The notes under the pieces were generated by a model that had not been told where the DNA came from, searched no databases, and saw nothing but the letters and a program-made list of their open reading frames with translations. A stretch of DNA of 64,000 bases, from contig NZ_AP020337.1 in assembly GCF_009176725.1 (NCBI RefSeq), positions 2,418,001 through 2,482,000 on the forward strand. The letters are read 5' to 3'. Both the position numbers and the translations under genes were made by a program. The first letter of the stretch is position 1, and each line of letters starts with the position of its first letter. Positions 45,821 to 53,194 of this stretch are shown in pieces. The stretch is from Pseudomonas sp. KUIN-1 (GTDB lineage Bacteria > Pseudomonadota > Gammaproteobacteria > Pseudomonadales > Pseudomonadaceae).

Positions 45821-46325
45821 TTTGTTCACCCTTGTTTCAAGGCGAGACGATACGAGGCCCACGCTGATGCGTGTCCGACGTTGCTAGCTCGATGGGTTGA
45901 TGTGCTTAACGCAAGTGCTGTGACCCTTCGACGACCAAGGCACATGAAGCGGGGGGGCGTATATGAGAGGTCAGCTGTTCGCTGACTGTATAAGGCGGGT
46001 CGGTCAGGTAACGGGAAAGGTAGTAAATCATGGCGGCAAGCCCTCGAATCTTATTCTTGTAGTCAGTCGATCGCTCTTGGCGTCGACGTTGATTGCACGC
46101 TACCGCAGAGTGACGAGGGTAATAAGCCGTCAGCCAGGTCTAACTGATATACCGAAATTCTATAGCTTGTCTTGCAGCCCCTGCGGGCTGGGGGATACAG
46201 CCGGCTATAAAGCCATTAGGTCCCATGCGACGCGGGCCCTTTGGCATTTCAGGAAACGCTAATGCGTTTACACTCATACTACTTCGACGCATTTCGCGCC
46301 GAGCCCGACTTTGACTGGCCTGGTA
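45821..46325. promoter_or_regulatory. Divergent promoter region of MHS permease and LysR genes
   Basis: About 505 bases without a convincing gene; somewhat richer in A+T. It contains LysR-type site B at 46146. Confidence 0.45.
46146..46169. promoter_or_regulatory. LysR-type regulatory site, copy B
   Basis: Includes ATACCGAAATTCTAT, an interrupted dyad of the T-N11-A kind bound by LysR proteins, flanked by G-AT and AGCTTG. Closely similar to 43977-44000. It lies about 160 bases before the LysR start and between it and the divergent permease gene. Confidence 0.55.
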
Positions 46326-47249
46326 ATGGATGTCGTTCAACTCAAAACCTTGATTCATGTGGCCGAGCTAGGCAGTCTCAGCAAGGCCTCAGACCGGCTT
46401 CACATCGCACAACCGGCACTCAGCCGACAAATTCGAATGCTAGAAAAAGAACTCGGCACCTACCTGTTTGATCGGCATGGACGAGGCATGGAGATTACCG
46501 ATGCTGGTCGCGAGGTGCTGGCGCATGCCACTCGAATCATGGAAGAAATGGAATCCATTCGAAGTTCAGTGGTGGGCGGAAAGACCTCTTTTCGGGGAAC
46601 GGTCGTCATCGGTACGACGCCGACGGTAGCGGAAATTGTCACCGTTCCTTTAGTGCGCAAAATCAAAGAGGCGCATCCGAATCTTGCCGTCAGGTTTTCC
46701 TCGGCCTTCAGCGGTTATCTGCTGGATTGGGTTCAGCGTGGCGAATTGGAACTGGCGATTTCTTACGATCCCCAACCCCTGCATACGCTGCGTATCGTGC
46801 CGGTGATGATGGAAAACTTGCTGCTGGTCGGACCTGCCAGTGCCAAGCTGCGCCTGGATGTGCCGGTGTCATTCGAGTCTTTGGCCGAGCAGCAGTTGGT
46901 GTTGCCAAGCGCCCGCCACAGTCTTCGCGTGATTCTGGATAATTGTGCGCGAGAAGTCGGCATCAAGCTCAAAACCAGCGTTGAAGCTGACTCCTTCGGC
47001 GCGATGATTGACCTGGTTCGTAATGGCTTCGGTTTGACAGCTTTGCCACTGGCATCAATTTACGCCCAAATCGAAGCTGGTGTGCTCAGTGCCGCCCCCT
47101 TGGTTGACCCTATTCCCATGCGCAAACTTGTTCAGGTTTTTCCTGCCGACAGGCGTGTCAGTCCGGCTGCCAAATTCGTCGGGGATGCCTTCATCGAAAT
47201 TGCTGCCGACCTGGTCAATCGTAAGATTTGGGCTGGGCACATGCTTTGA
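46326..47249 (+). CDS. LysR-family regulator of the island pathway
   Basis: A 307-residue LysR protein. The helix-turn-helix is MDVVQLKTLIHVAELGSLSKASDRLHIAQPALSRQIRMLEKELG; the co-inducer domain begins around residue 90 (FRGTVVIGTTPTVAEIVTVPL, GLTALPLASIYAQ). The ATG at 46326 fits the family start; an upstream TTG adds five residues. Its position and the two matching sites suggest that it controls the decarboxylase operon, the permease and itself. In P. aeruginosa a LysR gene likewise borders the itaconate genes. Confidence 0.9.
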   Translation: MDVVQLKTLIHVAELGSLSKASDRLHIAQPALSRQIRMLEKELGTYLFDRHGRGMEITDAGREVLAHATRIMEEMESIRSSVVGGKTSFRGTVVIGTTPTVAEIVTVPLVRKIKEAHPNLAVRFSSAFSGYLLDWVQRGELELAISYDPQPLHTLRIVPVMMENLLLVGPASAKLRLDVPVSFESLAEQQLVLPSARHSLRVILDNCAREVGIKLKTSVEADSFGAMIDLVRNGFGLTALPLASIYAQIEAGVLSAAPLVDPIPMRKLVQVFPADRRVSPAAKFVGDAFIEIAADLVNRKIWAGHML

Positions 47250-47343
47250 GCCAACGGATTCGTTGGCCAGGTGAATCGTTCGTTTAAACGTAATTGCTCA
47301 GCTACTCACTCTATCCGCCTTTCTCACCACTGATGACATTGTC

Positions 47344-48504
47344 TTGAATCAACAAACACGACTGCCTGGCGTATTCGGCATTTTCATTTTGGGGATGCTG
47401 CAGGTTCTGGTCTGGGGAGGCTCGTTCTTCCTGATGGCCGTCATGGCCGACTCGATCATGAAAGAAACCGGCTGGGCCAGCCAATGGGTGTATGGCGCAC
47501 TGTCTCTGAGCATTCTGGTTTCCGCGATGCTGGCGCCGTTGACCAGCCGGCTTATTGCCCAGTATGGCGGTCGCCCTATTCTGGCCAGTAGCGGTCTGGG
47601 CGTCGCCATCGGGTTGTTTCTGATGGCCAGTTCGACCTCGTTGCCGATGTTTTTTTTGTCTTGGGCTGTAATAGGTGTCGGTATGGCGCTGGGGTTGTAT
47701 GAAGCGCTATTCGCCGCTTTAGGCTCTCTCTATGGGGAGCGAGCGGGCAGTGCGATTACGGGCATCACGCTTGTGTCCGGTTTTGCTACAACACTGTCAT
47801 GGCCCGCGGTTGCGCTGGTCATCGAACACGTTGGTTGGCGCACGACGTGCGTGGCTTATGGAGTGTTATTGGTCATTGTCGTGGCGCCACTTTATCTCTG
47901 GGTTCTGGCGAGGGGCACGGGACCACTCATAAAAAGTCAGGTAGCGGGTGGCGAAAGTTTCTCAATCGACCGGCGGATCTACTTGTTGCTTACGCTGATT
48001 TTTGCTTTGGGTGCAGTGATCATGACGGCGATGTCGGTCCAGCTGATTTCATTGTTGCAGGGGCAGGGTTACTCGCTTGCAGCCGCCGTCGGACTGAGCG
48101 CATTGCTGGGGCCGAGCCAGGTAGGATCACGTGTTTTACAGGTGTTTTCGCGTACGCGACACCCGATCTGGACGACGTTGATCTCCGTGATATTCGTGGC
48201 AATTGGTCTGCTGATTGTGACCATCGCACCGGCAATGACTGCCCTGGGGCTGGTGATCTATGGCGCGGGTAATGGTTTGCGGGCGATCGTTCGAGGACTG
48301 CTGCCATTGGCCCTCATGTCGCCTACCCATTATGTTTTGCTGATGGGGCGCATGGCTCGGCCTTCGCTCATAGGACAAGCCTTGACCCCCCTTGCAGGCG
48401 GTTACCTGTTGCAGGCCTGGGGCGCTGGCGGTGTGCTTGCGGGACTGAGTGTGCTTGCCGTATTGAACGTGCTCTTGGTCTTGCTGCTCATTCGACTGGT
48501 ATGA
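47344..48504 (+). CDS. MFS transporter, 12 helices, TTG start
   Basis: A 386-residue MFS protein (MNQQTRLPGVFGIFILGMLQ, GWASQWVYGALSLSILVSAMLAPLTSRLIAQYGGRPIL, LGLYEALFAALGSLYGERAGSAITGITLVSGFATTLSWP). It resembles drug or metabolite exporters of the general MFS_1 group; no substrate motif can be named. Start is TTG at 47344 with a weak ribosome site; the next in-frame ATG would remove half of helix 1. It lies downstream of lysR, at the right edge of the island. Confidence 0.8.
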   Translation: MNQQTRLPGVFGIFILGMLQVLVWGGSFFLMAVMADSIMKETGWASQWVYGALSLSILVSAMLAPLTSRLIAQYGGRPILASSGLGVAIGLFLMASSTSLPMFFLSWAVIGVGMALGLYEALFAALGSLYGERAGSAITGITLVSGFATTLSWPAVALVIEHVGWRTTCVAYGVLLVIVVAPLYLWVLARGTGPLIKSQVAGGESFSIDRRIYLLLTLIFALGAVIMTAMSVQLISLLQGQGYSLAAAVGLSALLGPSQVGSRVLQVFSRTRHPIWTTLISVIFVAIGLLIVTIAPAMTALGLVIYGAGNGLRAIVRGLLPLALMSPTHYVLLMGRMARPSLIGQALTPLAGGYLLQAWGAGGVLAGLSVLAVLNVLLVLLLIRLV

Positions 48505-48757
48505 AAAAGAACGGCTCTGATTGCCATCCTTCCTGAGGATCCCGGCCGGCATCATTGGCGGTCAGCGACTCGAGTTCTTTATGATGATTTTGGCGATGAA
48601 ACGGACTCCCCCTACTTTTCCCCCCACAAAAACGCCGGCTCTTGATGGACGTTACTGGACTCACTTAGAGCAGAACACCGCTGGAGCTCAAGTAAATACT
48701 CGCTTGGAAAAATCCAGAGTAAAATTTTGGAAGCTTTCAAGAAGTATGAAAAGGGAG
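48505..48757. other. Island right end, no recognised gene
   Basis: A short frame (48521-48769) crosses the repeat without protein-like features. In another frame the last part reads LLDSLRAEHRWSSSKYSLG and IQSKILEAFKKYEKG, which may be a fragment of a lost gene; I cannot assign it. Confidence 0.3.
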
Positions 48758-48805
48758 ATGGGGTGCTAGGGGTCGAGTGTTCGAATCACTCCGTCCCGAC
48801 CATAT
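48758..48805 (+). repeat. Right 48-bp direct repeat (attR), partial tRNA-Pro copy
   Basis: Identical to 35342-35389: the tRNA-Pro 3' half from the anticodon loop to the CCA end and three more bases. The 5' half is missing, so it is not a working tRNA gene. Confidence 0.93.
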
Positions 48806-48820
48806 TTTTCAATGAGTCAG

Positions 48821-48846
48821 CCCAATCTGAGAAGATTGGGCTTTTT
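48821..48846 (+). terminator. Terminator beyond attR (probably the original tRNA-Pro terminator)
   Basis: CCCAATCT, short loop, AGATTGGG and a CTTTTT tail, 15 bases past the partial tRNA. Confidence 0.8.
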
Positions 48847-49180
48847 CATGTGCGTGAGTTTTGAGTGACTCGCTGTCTCTCGATGGTTTTCAACTTTTCC
48901 AAAATGTCACAAACGGCCCGTGTGATCATTTTCTGACACCCTCTTTGCTGCCTACATCAGATATCCAGGTCCGAGCACTAGTCCCGTCCTAAACCATCTC
49001 ATGGATCAATAGGTGATGCCGTCAGGCCCCAGTCAATCCTGTTTCCTTGCTGATCTGACGCTCCCACTTTTCACGCATTGGCGTGAGGTGGCCCCGCCGC
49101 TGAGGCTGAGTTAGAGAGGGCTATTGGAGCTTTGCGATTCGGTTCAGCTACTATCGCGTATCGCGCGAATCAATTTACGT
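48847..49180. other. Intergenic region
   Basis: No gene, repeat or RNA recognised in these 334 bases. Confidence 0.3.
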
Positions 49181-49477
49181 ATGGATGCACTGATGCTCAA
49201 CGATTCCGATACCGTGGGAAGTGCTTTCAAGCGTGCCTTTTACCGGGTTGACGGTATAACGATGTATGCGTGTTGGGTGGTATGGGCGGGGATACTGATC
49301 TGGGACCTGCTTGGTTCGGGAAGCTCAGGTATCCACACGGTTGTCCTGATTCTGATAAGCCTTTTAAATCCTTTCCTGTTTCTACTGCTTGGTCTTTGGC
49401 GCTTACCCGGTTTGCTGACGGCGTTGATTATCATCGGTATCAATATCAGGTTTTTATTCGCTTGGCTTTGGGCCTGA
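49181..49477 (+). CDS. Small hydrophobic membrane protein
   Basis: A 98-residue protein if started at ATG 49181 (MDALMLNDSDTVGSAFKRAF), or four residues shorter. Two to three helices: MYACWVVWAGILIWDLLG, HTVVLILISLLNPFLFLLLGLW and LLTALIIIGINIRFLFAWLWA. No family recognised and no clear ribosome site, so it is moderately supported by its coherent hydrophobic pattern only. Confidence 0.45.
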   Translation: MDALMLNDSDTVGSAFKRAFYRVDGITMYACWVVWAGILIWDLLGSGSSGIHTVVLILISLLNPFLFLLLGLWRLPGLLTALIIIGINIRFLFAWLWA

Positions 49478-49606
49478 CGATCTATGTAAGACGCAGTATT
49501 GACGTCTGAAACCTTCTCCCGCACCAACGCTTTACCCGTAGGCCCGCGACACGAGCTCCCACTGGGCACCCACGGTCTCCAAAAAAACAATTTGACATAT
49601 GTTATT

Positions 49607-49616
49607 TGTGATCACA
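49607..49616 (+). promoter_or_regulatory. Candidate GntR operator
   Basis: TGTGATCACA is a perfect palindrome within an AT-rich stretch, 39 bases before the GntR start. GntR/FadR-type regulators often bind short T-G-x-x-C-A dyads in their own promoter. Confidence 0.4.
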
Positions 49617-49654
49617 TATTTGCTTCATAAGAAAGCCAATATGAGTCACTCCCC

Positions 49655-50377
49655 ATGACAGACCGTCCCATCCTCCTGCCGCCCATGCGCCAGGTCTCTC
49701 GCGATACCCTCCAGGACCAGGTCTACCGACAGATTCGTGAAGCACTGATGAGCGGGCGCTTTCAGCCGGGTCAGAAGCTGACGATCCGTGGTCTGGCCGA
49801 GGCGCTGGGTTCCAGTCCGATGCCGGTGCGCGAGGCGTTGAATCGTCTTAGCGCCGAGAACGCCTTCGAAGTCACCGAAACCGCCCGGCTGCGTGTGCCC
49901 ATGATAACCCCGGAGCGGTTGCGCGAGATTCGCGACGCGCGGGTGGCGCTGGAAGGTCTGTTGGCCGAGAAAGCGGTGGTTCTGATCAACGACGCCGATC
50001 TTGCCGACATCAGCCAGCTTTGCGGGCAGATGCAGAAGGCTGCCGACAGCGTTGATGTCGCCCTCTATCTGTGGACCAACTTTGCCTTTCACCGACGCAT
50101 TTATGCGGTGGCCAAGGCTGAGCTGATCGTTGCGGCGGTGGAGAATTTCTGGCTGCACATCGGCCCGTGTTTCGCGCTGGTTGCGCCTGACCGGGCGCAC
50201 CTTCAACGCTCGATGGAAGCACACAACCGTATCGTCGAGGCTCTGGCGGCGCGTGACGGGGCGGCGGCTCGTGCAGCTGTCACCGACGACATCATGCAGG
50301 CTGCCGACTCTCTGACGCGCCTGATCGCAAAGAGCGACCGCTCCAGGTCGCGTGTCTCGGGAGTGAAAAAAGCATGA
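49655..50377 (+). CDS. GntR-family regulator (FadR/FCD subgroup)
   Basis: A 240-residue protein. The winged helix covers residues 18-80 (QDQVYRQIREALMSGRFQPGQKL, then IRGLAEALGSSPMPVREALNRL), and the FCD ligand domain follows (REIRDARVALEGLLAEKA, NFAFHRRIYAVAKAELIVAAVENFW, RSMEAHNRIVEALAARD) with His residues that bind a metal in this subgroup. It overlaps the next gene (ATGA) and heads the sugar-acid type operon, so it probably senses its substrate. Confidence 0.9.
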   Translation: MTDRPILLPPMRQVSRDTLQDQVYRQIREALMSGRFQPGQKLTIRGLAEALGSSPMPVREALNRLSAENAFEVTETARLRVPMITPERLREIRDARVALEGLLAEKAVVLINDADLADISQLCGQMQKAADSVDVALYLWTNFAFHRRIYAVAKAELIVAAVENFWLHIGPCFALVAPDRAHLQRSMEAHNRIVEALAARDGAAARAAVTDDIMQAADSLTRLIAKSDRSRSRVSGVKKA

Positions 50378-51162
50378 GTGTTCTCAATCGGCTGGTTCCC
50401 TATGCAGGGCTGCGCGTCCTGATTTCCGGCGGTGCAGCCGGGATTGGTGAGGTGTTGGCGGCGGCTTACCTGGAAGCGGGGGCAAAGGTACACGTGTGCG
50501 ATGTCAGCGAGGCGGCCATTGCGGCATTCCTCGATCGCCATCCAGGCAGCGTCGCCACCCACGCAGACGTCGCTGATCCGGCGCAGATCGAAGCGGTATT
50601 CAGGGTGCAGCGGGCACGCTTCGATGGTCTTGATGTGCTGATCAACAACGCCGGGATCGCCGGTCCGACGGCAGGGATCGATGCCATTAGCGAAGAAGAG
50701 TGGCAGCGCACCATCGACATCAATCTCACCGGGCAGTACCGCTTCGCTCATCACGCTGTGCCGTTGCTCAAGGCCTCACCCAACGCTCACCTGATCCATA
50801 TCGCCTCCGTCGCCGGTCGCCTGGGCTATGCCTGGCGCACCCCGTATGCCGCGACCAAGTGGGCGATTGTCGGGCTGATGAAGTCGCTGGCGTCCGAGTT
50901 GGGTGAAAGTGATATCCGCGTCAATGCCTTGCTGCCCGGTATCGTCGAAGGCCCGCGCATGGATGGAGTGATCCGGGCCCGTGCGCAACAAATGAACGTG
51001 CCGGAGGAGGAGATGCGCGAGGAGTACCTGAAAAAGATCTCGCTCAAGCGCATGGTCACCGCCGAAGACGTCGCCGCGATGGCGCTCTTTTTATGCTCGC
51101 CGGCCGCCCGCAACGTAACGGGGCAGGCCATCAGTGTGGATGGCAACGTCGAGTACCTCTGA
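50374..51162 (+). CDS. Short-chain dehydrogenase/reductase
   Basis: A 262-residue SDR. Cofactor motif ISGGAAGIGEVLAAAYLEAGA near residue 17, CDVSEA, NNAGIAG, the catalytic Ser in IHIASVAGRLG, YAATK with Tyr and Lys, and LLPGIVEGPRMDGV. It should oxidise a hydroxy acid with NAD(P), presumably giving the 3-keto acid used by the cleavage enzyme encoded next. Overlaps the GntR gene. Confidence 0.9.
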   Translation: MSVLNRLVPYAGLRVLISGGAAGIGEVLAAAYLEAGAKVHVCDVSEAAIAAFLDRHPGSVATHADVADPAQIEAVFRVQRARFDGLDVLINNAGIAGPTAGIDAISEEEWQRTIDINLTGQYRFAHHAVPLLKASPNAHLIHIASVAGRLGYAWRTPYAATKWAIVGLMKSLASELGESDIRVNALLPGIVEGPRMDGVIRARAQQMNVPEEEMREEYLKKISLKRMVTAEDVAAMALFLCSPAARNVTGQAISVDGNVEYL

Positions 51163-51251
51163 GGATTCGCCCGATAGCAACGATGACCGGACCTCGTCCG
51201 AGTCATGTTCCACATCAGATTTCTCGCCAACAACAAGAATGGAGAATGCTC

Positions 51252-52184
51252 ATGCCCAAAAAACGTCCGGTCATCATTACCTGCGCCGTAACGGGTGCAA
51301 TTCACACGCCGTCGATGTCGCCTCATTTGCCGATCACGCCGCAGGAAATCGCCGATGCAGCCATCGGTGCCGCCGAGGCCGGGGCCTCGATCGTTCATTT
51401 GCACGCCCGCGACCCGCAGGACGGAAGGCCCAGTCAGGATGTCGACCTGTTTCGGCAGTTCCTGCCGCAGATCAAGGCCAAGAGCGACGTGGTGATCAAT
51501 ATCACCACGGGCGGCGCGCCGACCATGGGCGTGGAAGAGCGCTTGCAACCGGTGGCGCAGCTCAAGCCGGAACTGGCCTCGTTGAACATGGGGTCAATGA
51601 ACTTCGGTCTGTATGAAATGCTGGATCGCTACAGCGAATTCAAGCACGACTGGGAGCGGCCCTATCTGGCCGAGAGCGACGACCGGATTTTCCGCAACAC
51701 CTTCCGCGACATCGCGCACATTCTCAATACCTGTGCCGAGAACCGTACACGCTTTGAAATTGAATGCTATGACATCGGCCATCTGTATACCGCAGCACAC
51801 TTCCTGCAGCGTGGGTTGCTCAAGGCGCCGATTTTCATCCAGTCTGTATTCGGTTTGCGCGGCGGGATCGGCGGGCACCCTGAAGACCTGGCGCACATGC
51901 GCCGTACGGCTGACCGCCTGTTTGGCGATGCCTATCAATGGTCGATCCTGGGGGCCGGTCGCAATCAGATTCCGCTGGGCACCATGGGCCTGTCGATGGG
52001 CAGCCATGTACGGGTCGGTCTGGAGGATTCGCTGTGGGACGGGCCGGGCAAACTGGCGGCGTCCAATGCCGATCAGGTCAAGCGTATCCGCACGGTGATC
52101 GAAGCGCTGGGCGGGCAGGTGGCAACGCCGGACGAAGCCCGTGAAATGCTCGATCTGAAGGGGCAGGACAAGGTTGATTTCTAG
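51252..52184 (+). CDS. Beta-keto acid cleavage enzyme (BKACE, DUF849)
   Basis: A 310-residue zinc TIM-barrel. PVIITCAVTGAIHTPSMSPHLPITPQEIADAA, SIVHLHARDPQDGRPS with the His-x-His metal ligands, VVINITTGGAP, FEIECYDIGHLYTAAHFL with the metal Glu, and SILGAGRNQIPLGTMGL. The family (type enzyme 3-keto-5-aminohexanoate cleavage enzyme) splits a beta-keto acid with acetyl-CoA into acetoacetate and an acyl-CoA. GGAG stands seven bases before the ATG at 51252. Substrate here unknown; the neighbouring lactonase and dehydrogenase suggest an oxidised sugar acid or similar. Confidence 0.9.
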   Translation: MPKKRPVIITCAVTGAIHTPSMSPHLPITPQEIADAAIGAAEAGASIVHLHARDPQDGRPSQDVDLFRQFLPQIKAKSDVVINITTGGAPTMGVEERLQPVAQLKPELASLNMGSMNFGLYEMLDRYSEFKHDWERPYLAESDDRIFRNTFRDIAHILNTCAENRTRFEIECYDIGHLYTAAHFLQRGLLKAPIFIQSVFGLRGGIGGHPEDLAHMRRTADRLFGDAYQWSILGAGRNQIPLGTMGLSMGSHVRVGLEDSLWDGPGKLAASNADQVKRIRTVIEALGGQVATPDEAREMLDLKGQDKVDF

Positions 52185-52232
52185 TCGCCGCAAAAATGTG
52201 TCATCTCAATAACAACAAGACAGAGGTGAAAA

Positions 52233-53111
52233 ATGCGTATCGAAATCGTTGTCGACGTGAAGACTACGCTGGGCGAAGGCCCGGTCTGGGATGTCGAGCA
52301 ACAGCGCCTGTACTGGATCGATAGCTTCGACGGCCGTGTCCTGCGCTGCACGGACGACGGGCGCGAACTGCGCGCTTGGGAGGTCGGCCAGAAAATCGGT
52401 TCCATGGCCTTGCGCAAGCACGGTGACGCGGCGCTTGTGGCGCTGCAGACGGGCATCTATAACCTCGACCTGCCGAGCGGCGATCTGGAGCTGATCGTCG
52501 ACCCTGAGCCCGGTTTGCCGAACAATCGGCTCAATGATGGCAAGGTCGATCGGCAGGGCCGGTTCATTGTGGGGTCGATGGACACGCAGGAAGATCAGGC
52601 CAGCGCGAAGCTGTATCGCCTCGATCCTGACCTGAGCCTGCACACACTGGATGAAGGCATTATCGTGTCCAACGGTCCTTGCTGGAGTCCGGGCGGGGAC
52701 ACCTTTTATTTCGCCGACACCTGGTCCGGGGAGATCTGGACCTACGATTACGACAACGCCAGCGGCGCAGTCGCCAACAGACGCACCTTTGCCAAGGTCG
52801 ATACCTCAACGGGAGGCGCGGCGGATGGCTGCACCGTGGACGCCGAAGGCTGTCTGTGGCAAGCGCTGGTGTATGCCGGAAAACTGGTGCGTTACACCCC
52901 CGACGGCCAGATGGATCGCATCATCGACATGCCCGTGAAAAAAGTGACCAGTCTGACCTTTGGCGGCCCGAATCTGGACACACTGTTTGTCACCTCCATG
53001 GCCAAGCCGCCGTTGCCGCGCTTTCCTGACGATGGCCAGCAGCGCGGTGCCTTGTTCGCCATCACCGGGCTGGGCGTGAAAGGCATCGCCGAGCGGCGCT
53101 TTGCCAGTTGA
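52233..53111 (+). CDS. SMP-30/gluconolactonase family lactonase
   Basis: A 292-residue six-bladed propeller. Metal and active residues are in TTLGEGPVWD (Glu), LPNNRLNDGKVDRQGRF (Asn and Asp), SNGPCWSPGG and GGAADGCTVDAEG (Asp). It hydrolyses sugar lactones in the cytoplasm; no signal peptide is present. AGAGGTG precedes the ATG. It follows the BKACE gene by 48 bases in one operon and may open the lactone before SDR oxidation. Confidence 0.9.
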   Translation: MRIEIVVDVKTTLGEGPVWDVEQQRLYWIDSFDGRVLRCTDDGRELRAWEVGQKIGSMALRKHGDAALVALQTGIYNLDLPSGDLELIVDPEPGLPNNRLNDGKVDRQGRFIVGSMDTQEDQASAKLYRLDPDLSLHTLDEGIIVSNGPCWSPGGDTFYFADTWSGEIWTYDYDNASGAVANRRTFAKVDTSTGGAADGCTVDAEGCLWQALVYAGKLVRYTPDGQMDRIIDMPVKKVTSLTFGGPNLDTLFVTSMAKPPLPRFPDDGQQRGALFAITGLGVKGIAERRFAS

Positions 53112-53194
53112 CCCTTCTACAGACCGAACCTGAACGTTAAGGACGACTGGACCCTTTCTCGCTGGGGCGTGTGTGGCACGCCTGGAGATTTCCC

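Larger units (their letters stand above)
35390..48757. mobile_element. Genomic island of about 13.4 kb at tRNA-Pro, no integrase seen
   Basis: Bounded by identical 48-bp tRNA-derived repeats. The content is catabolic: binding protein, CoA-ester enzymes, TPP decarboxylase, two MFS transporters and a LysR regulator, plus at least two decayed genes. No integrase, transposase or phage gene can be read in it, so it is either a remnant or was integrated by an enzyme supplied elsewhere. Confidence 0.8.

Noticed and set aside
48521..48769. 82-codon frame at the island's right end as a possible integrase remnant
   Set aside because: No integrase motif (R-H-R-Y box) can be seen, and the frame runs into the tRNA repeat.
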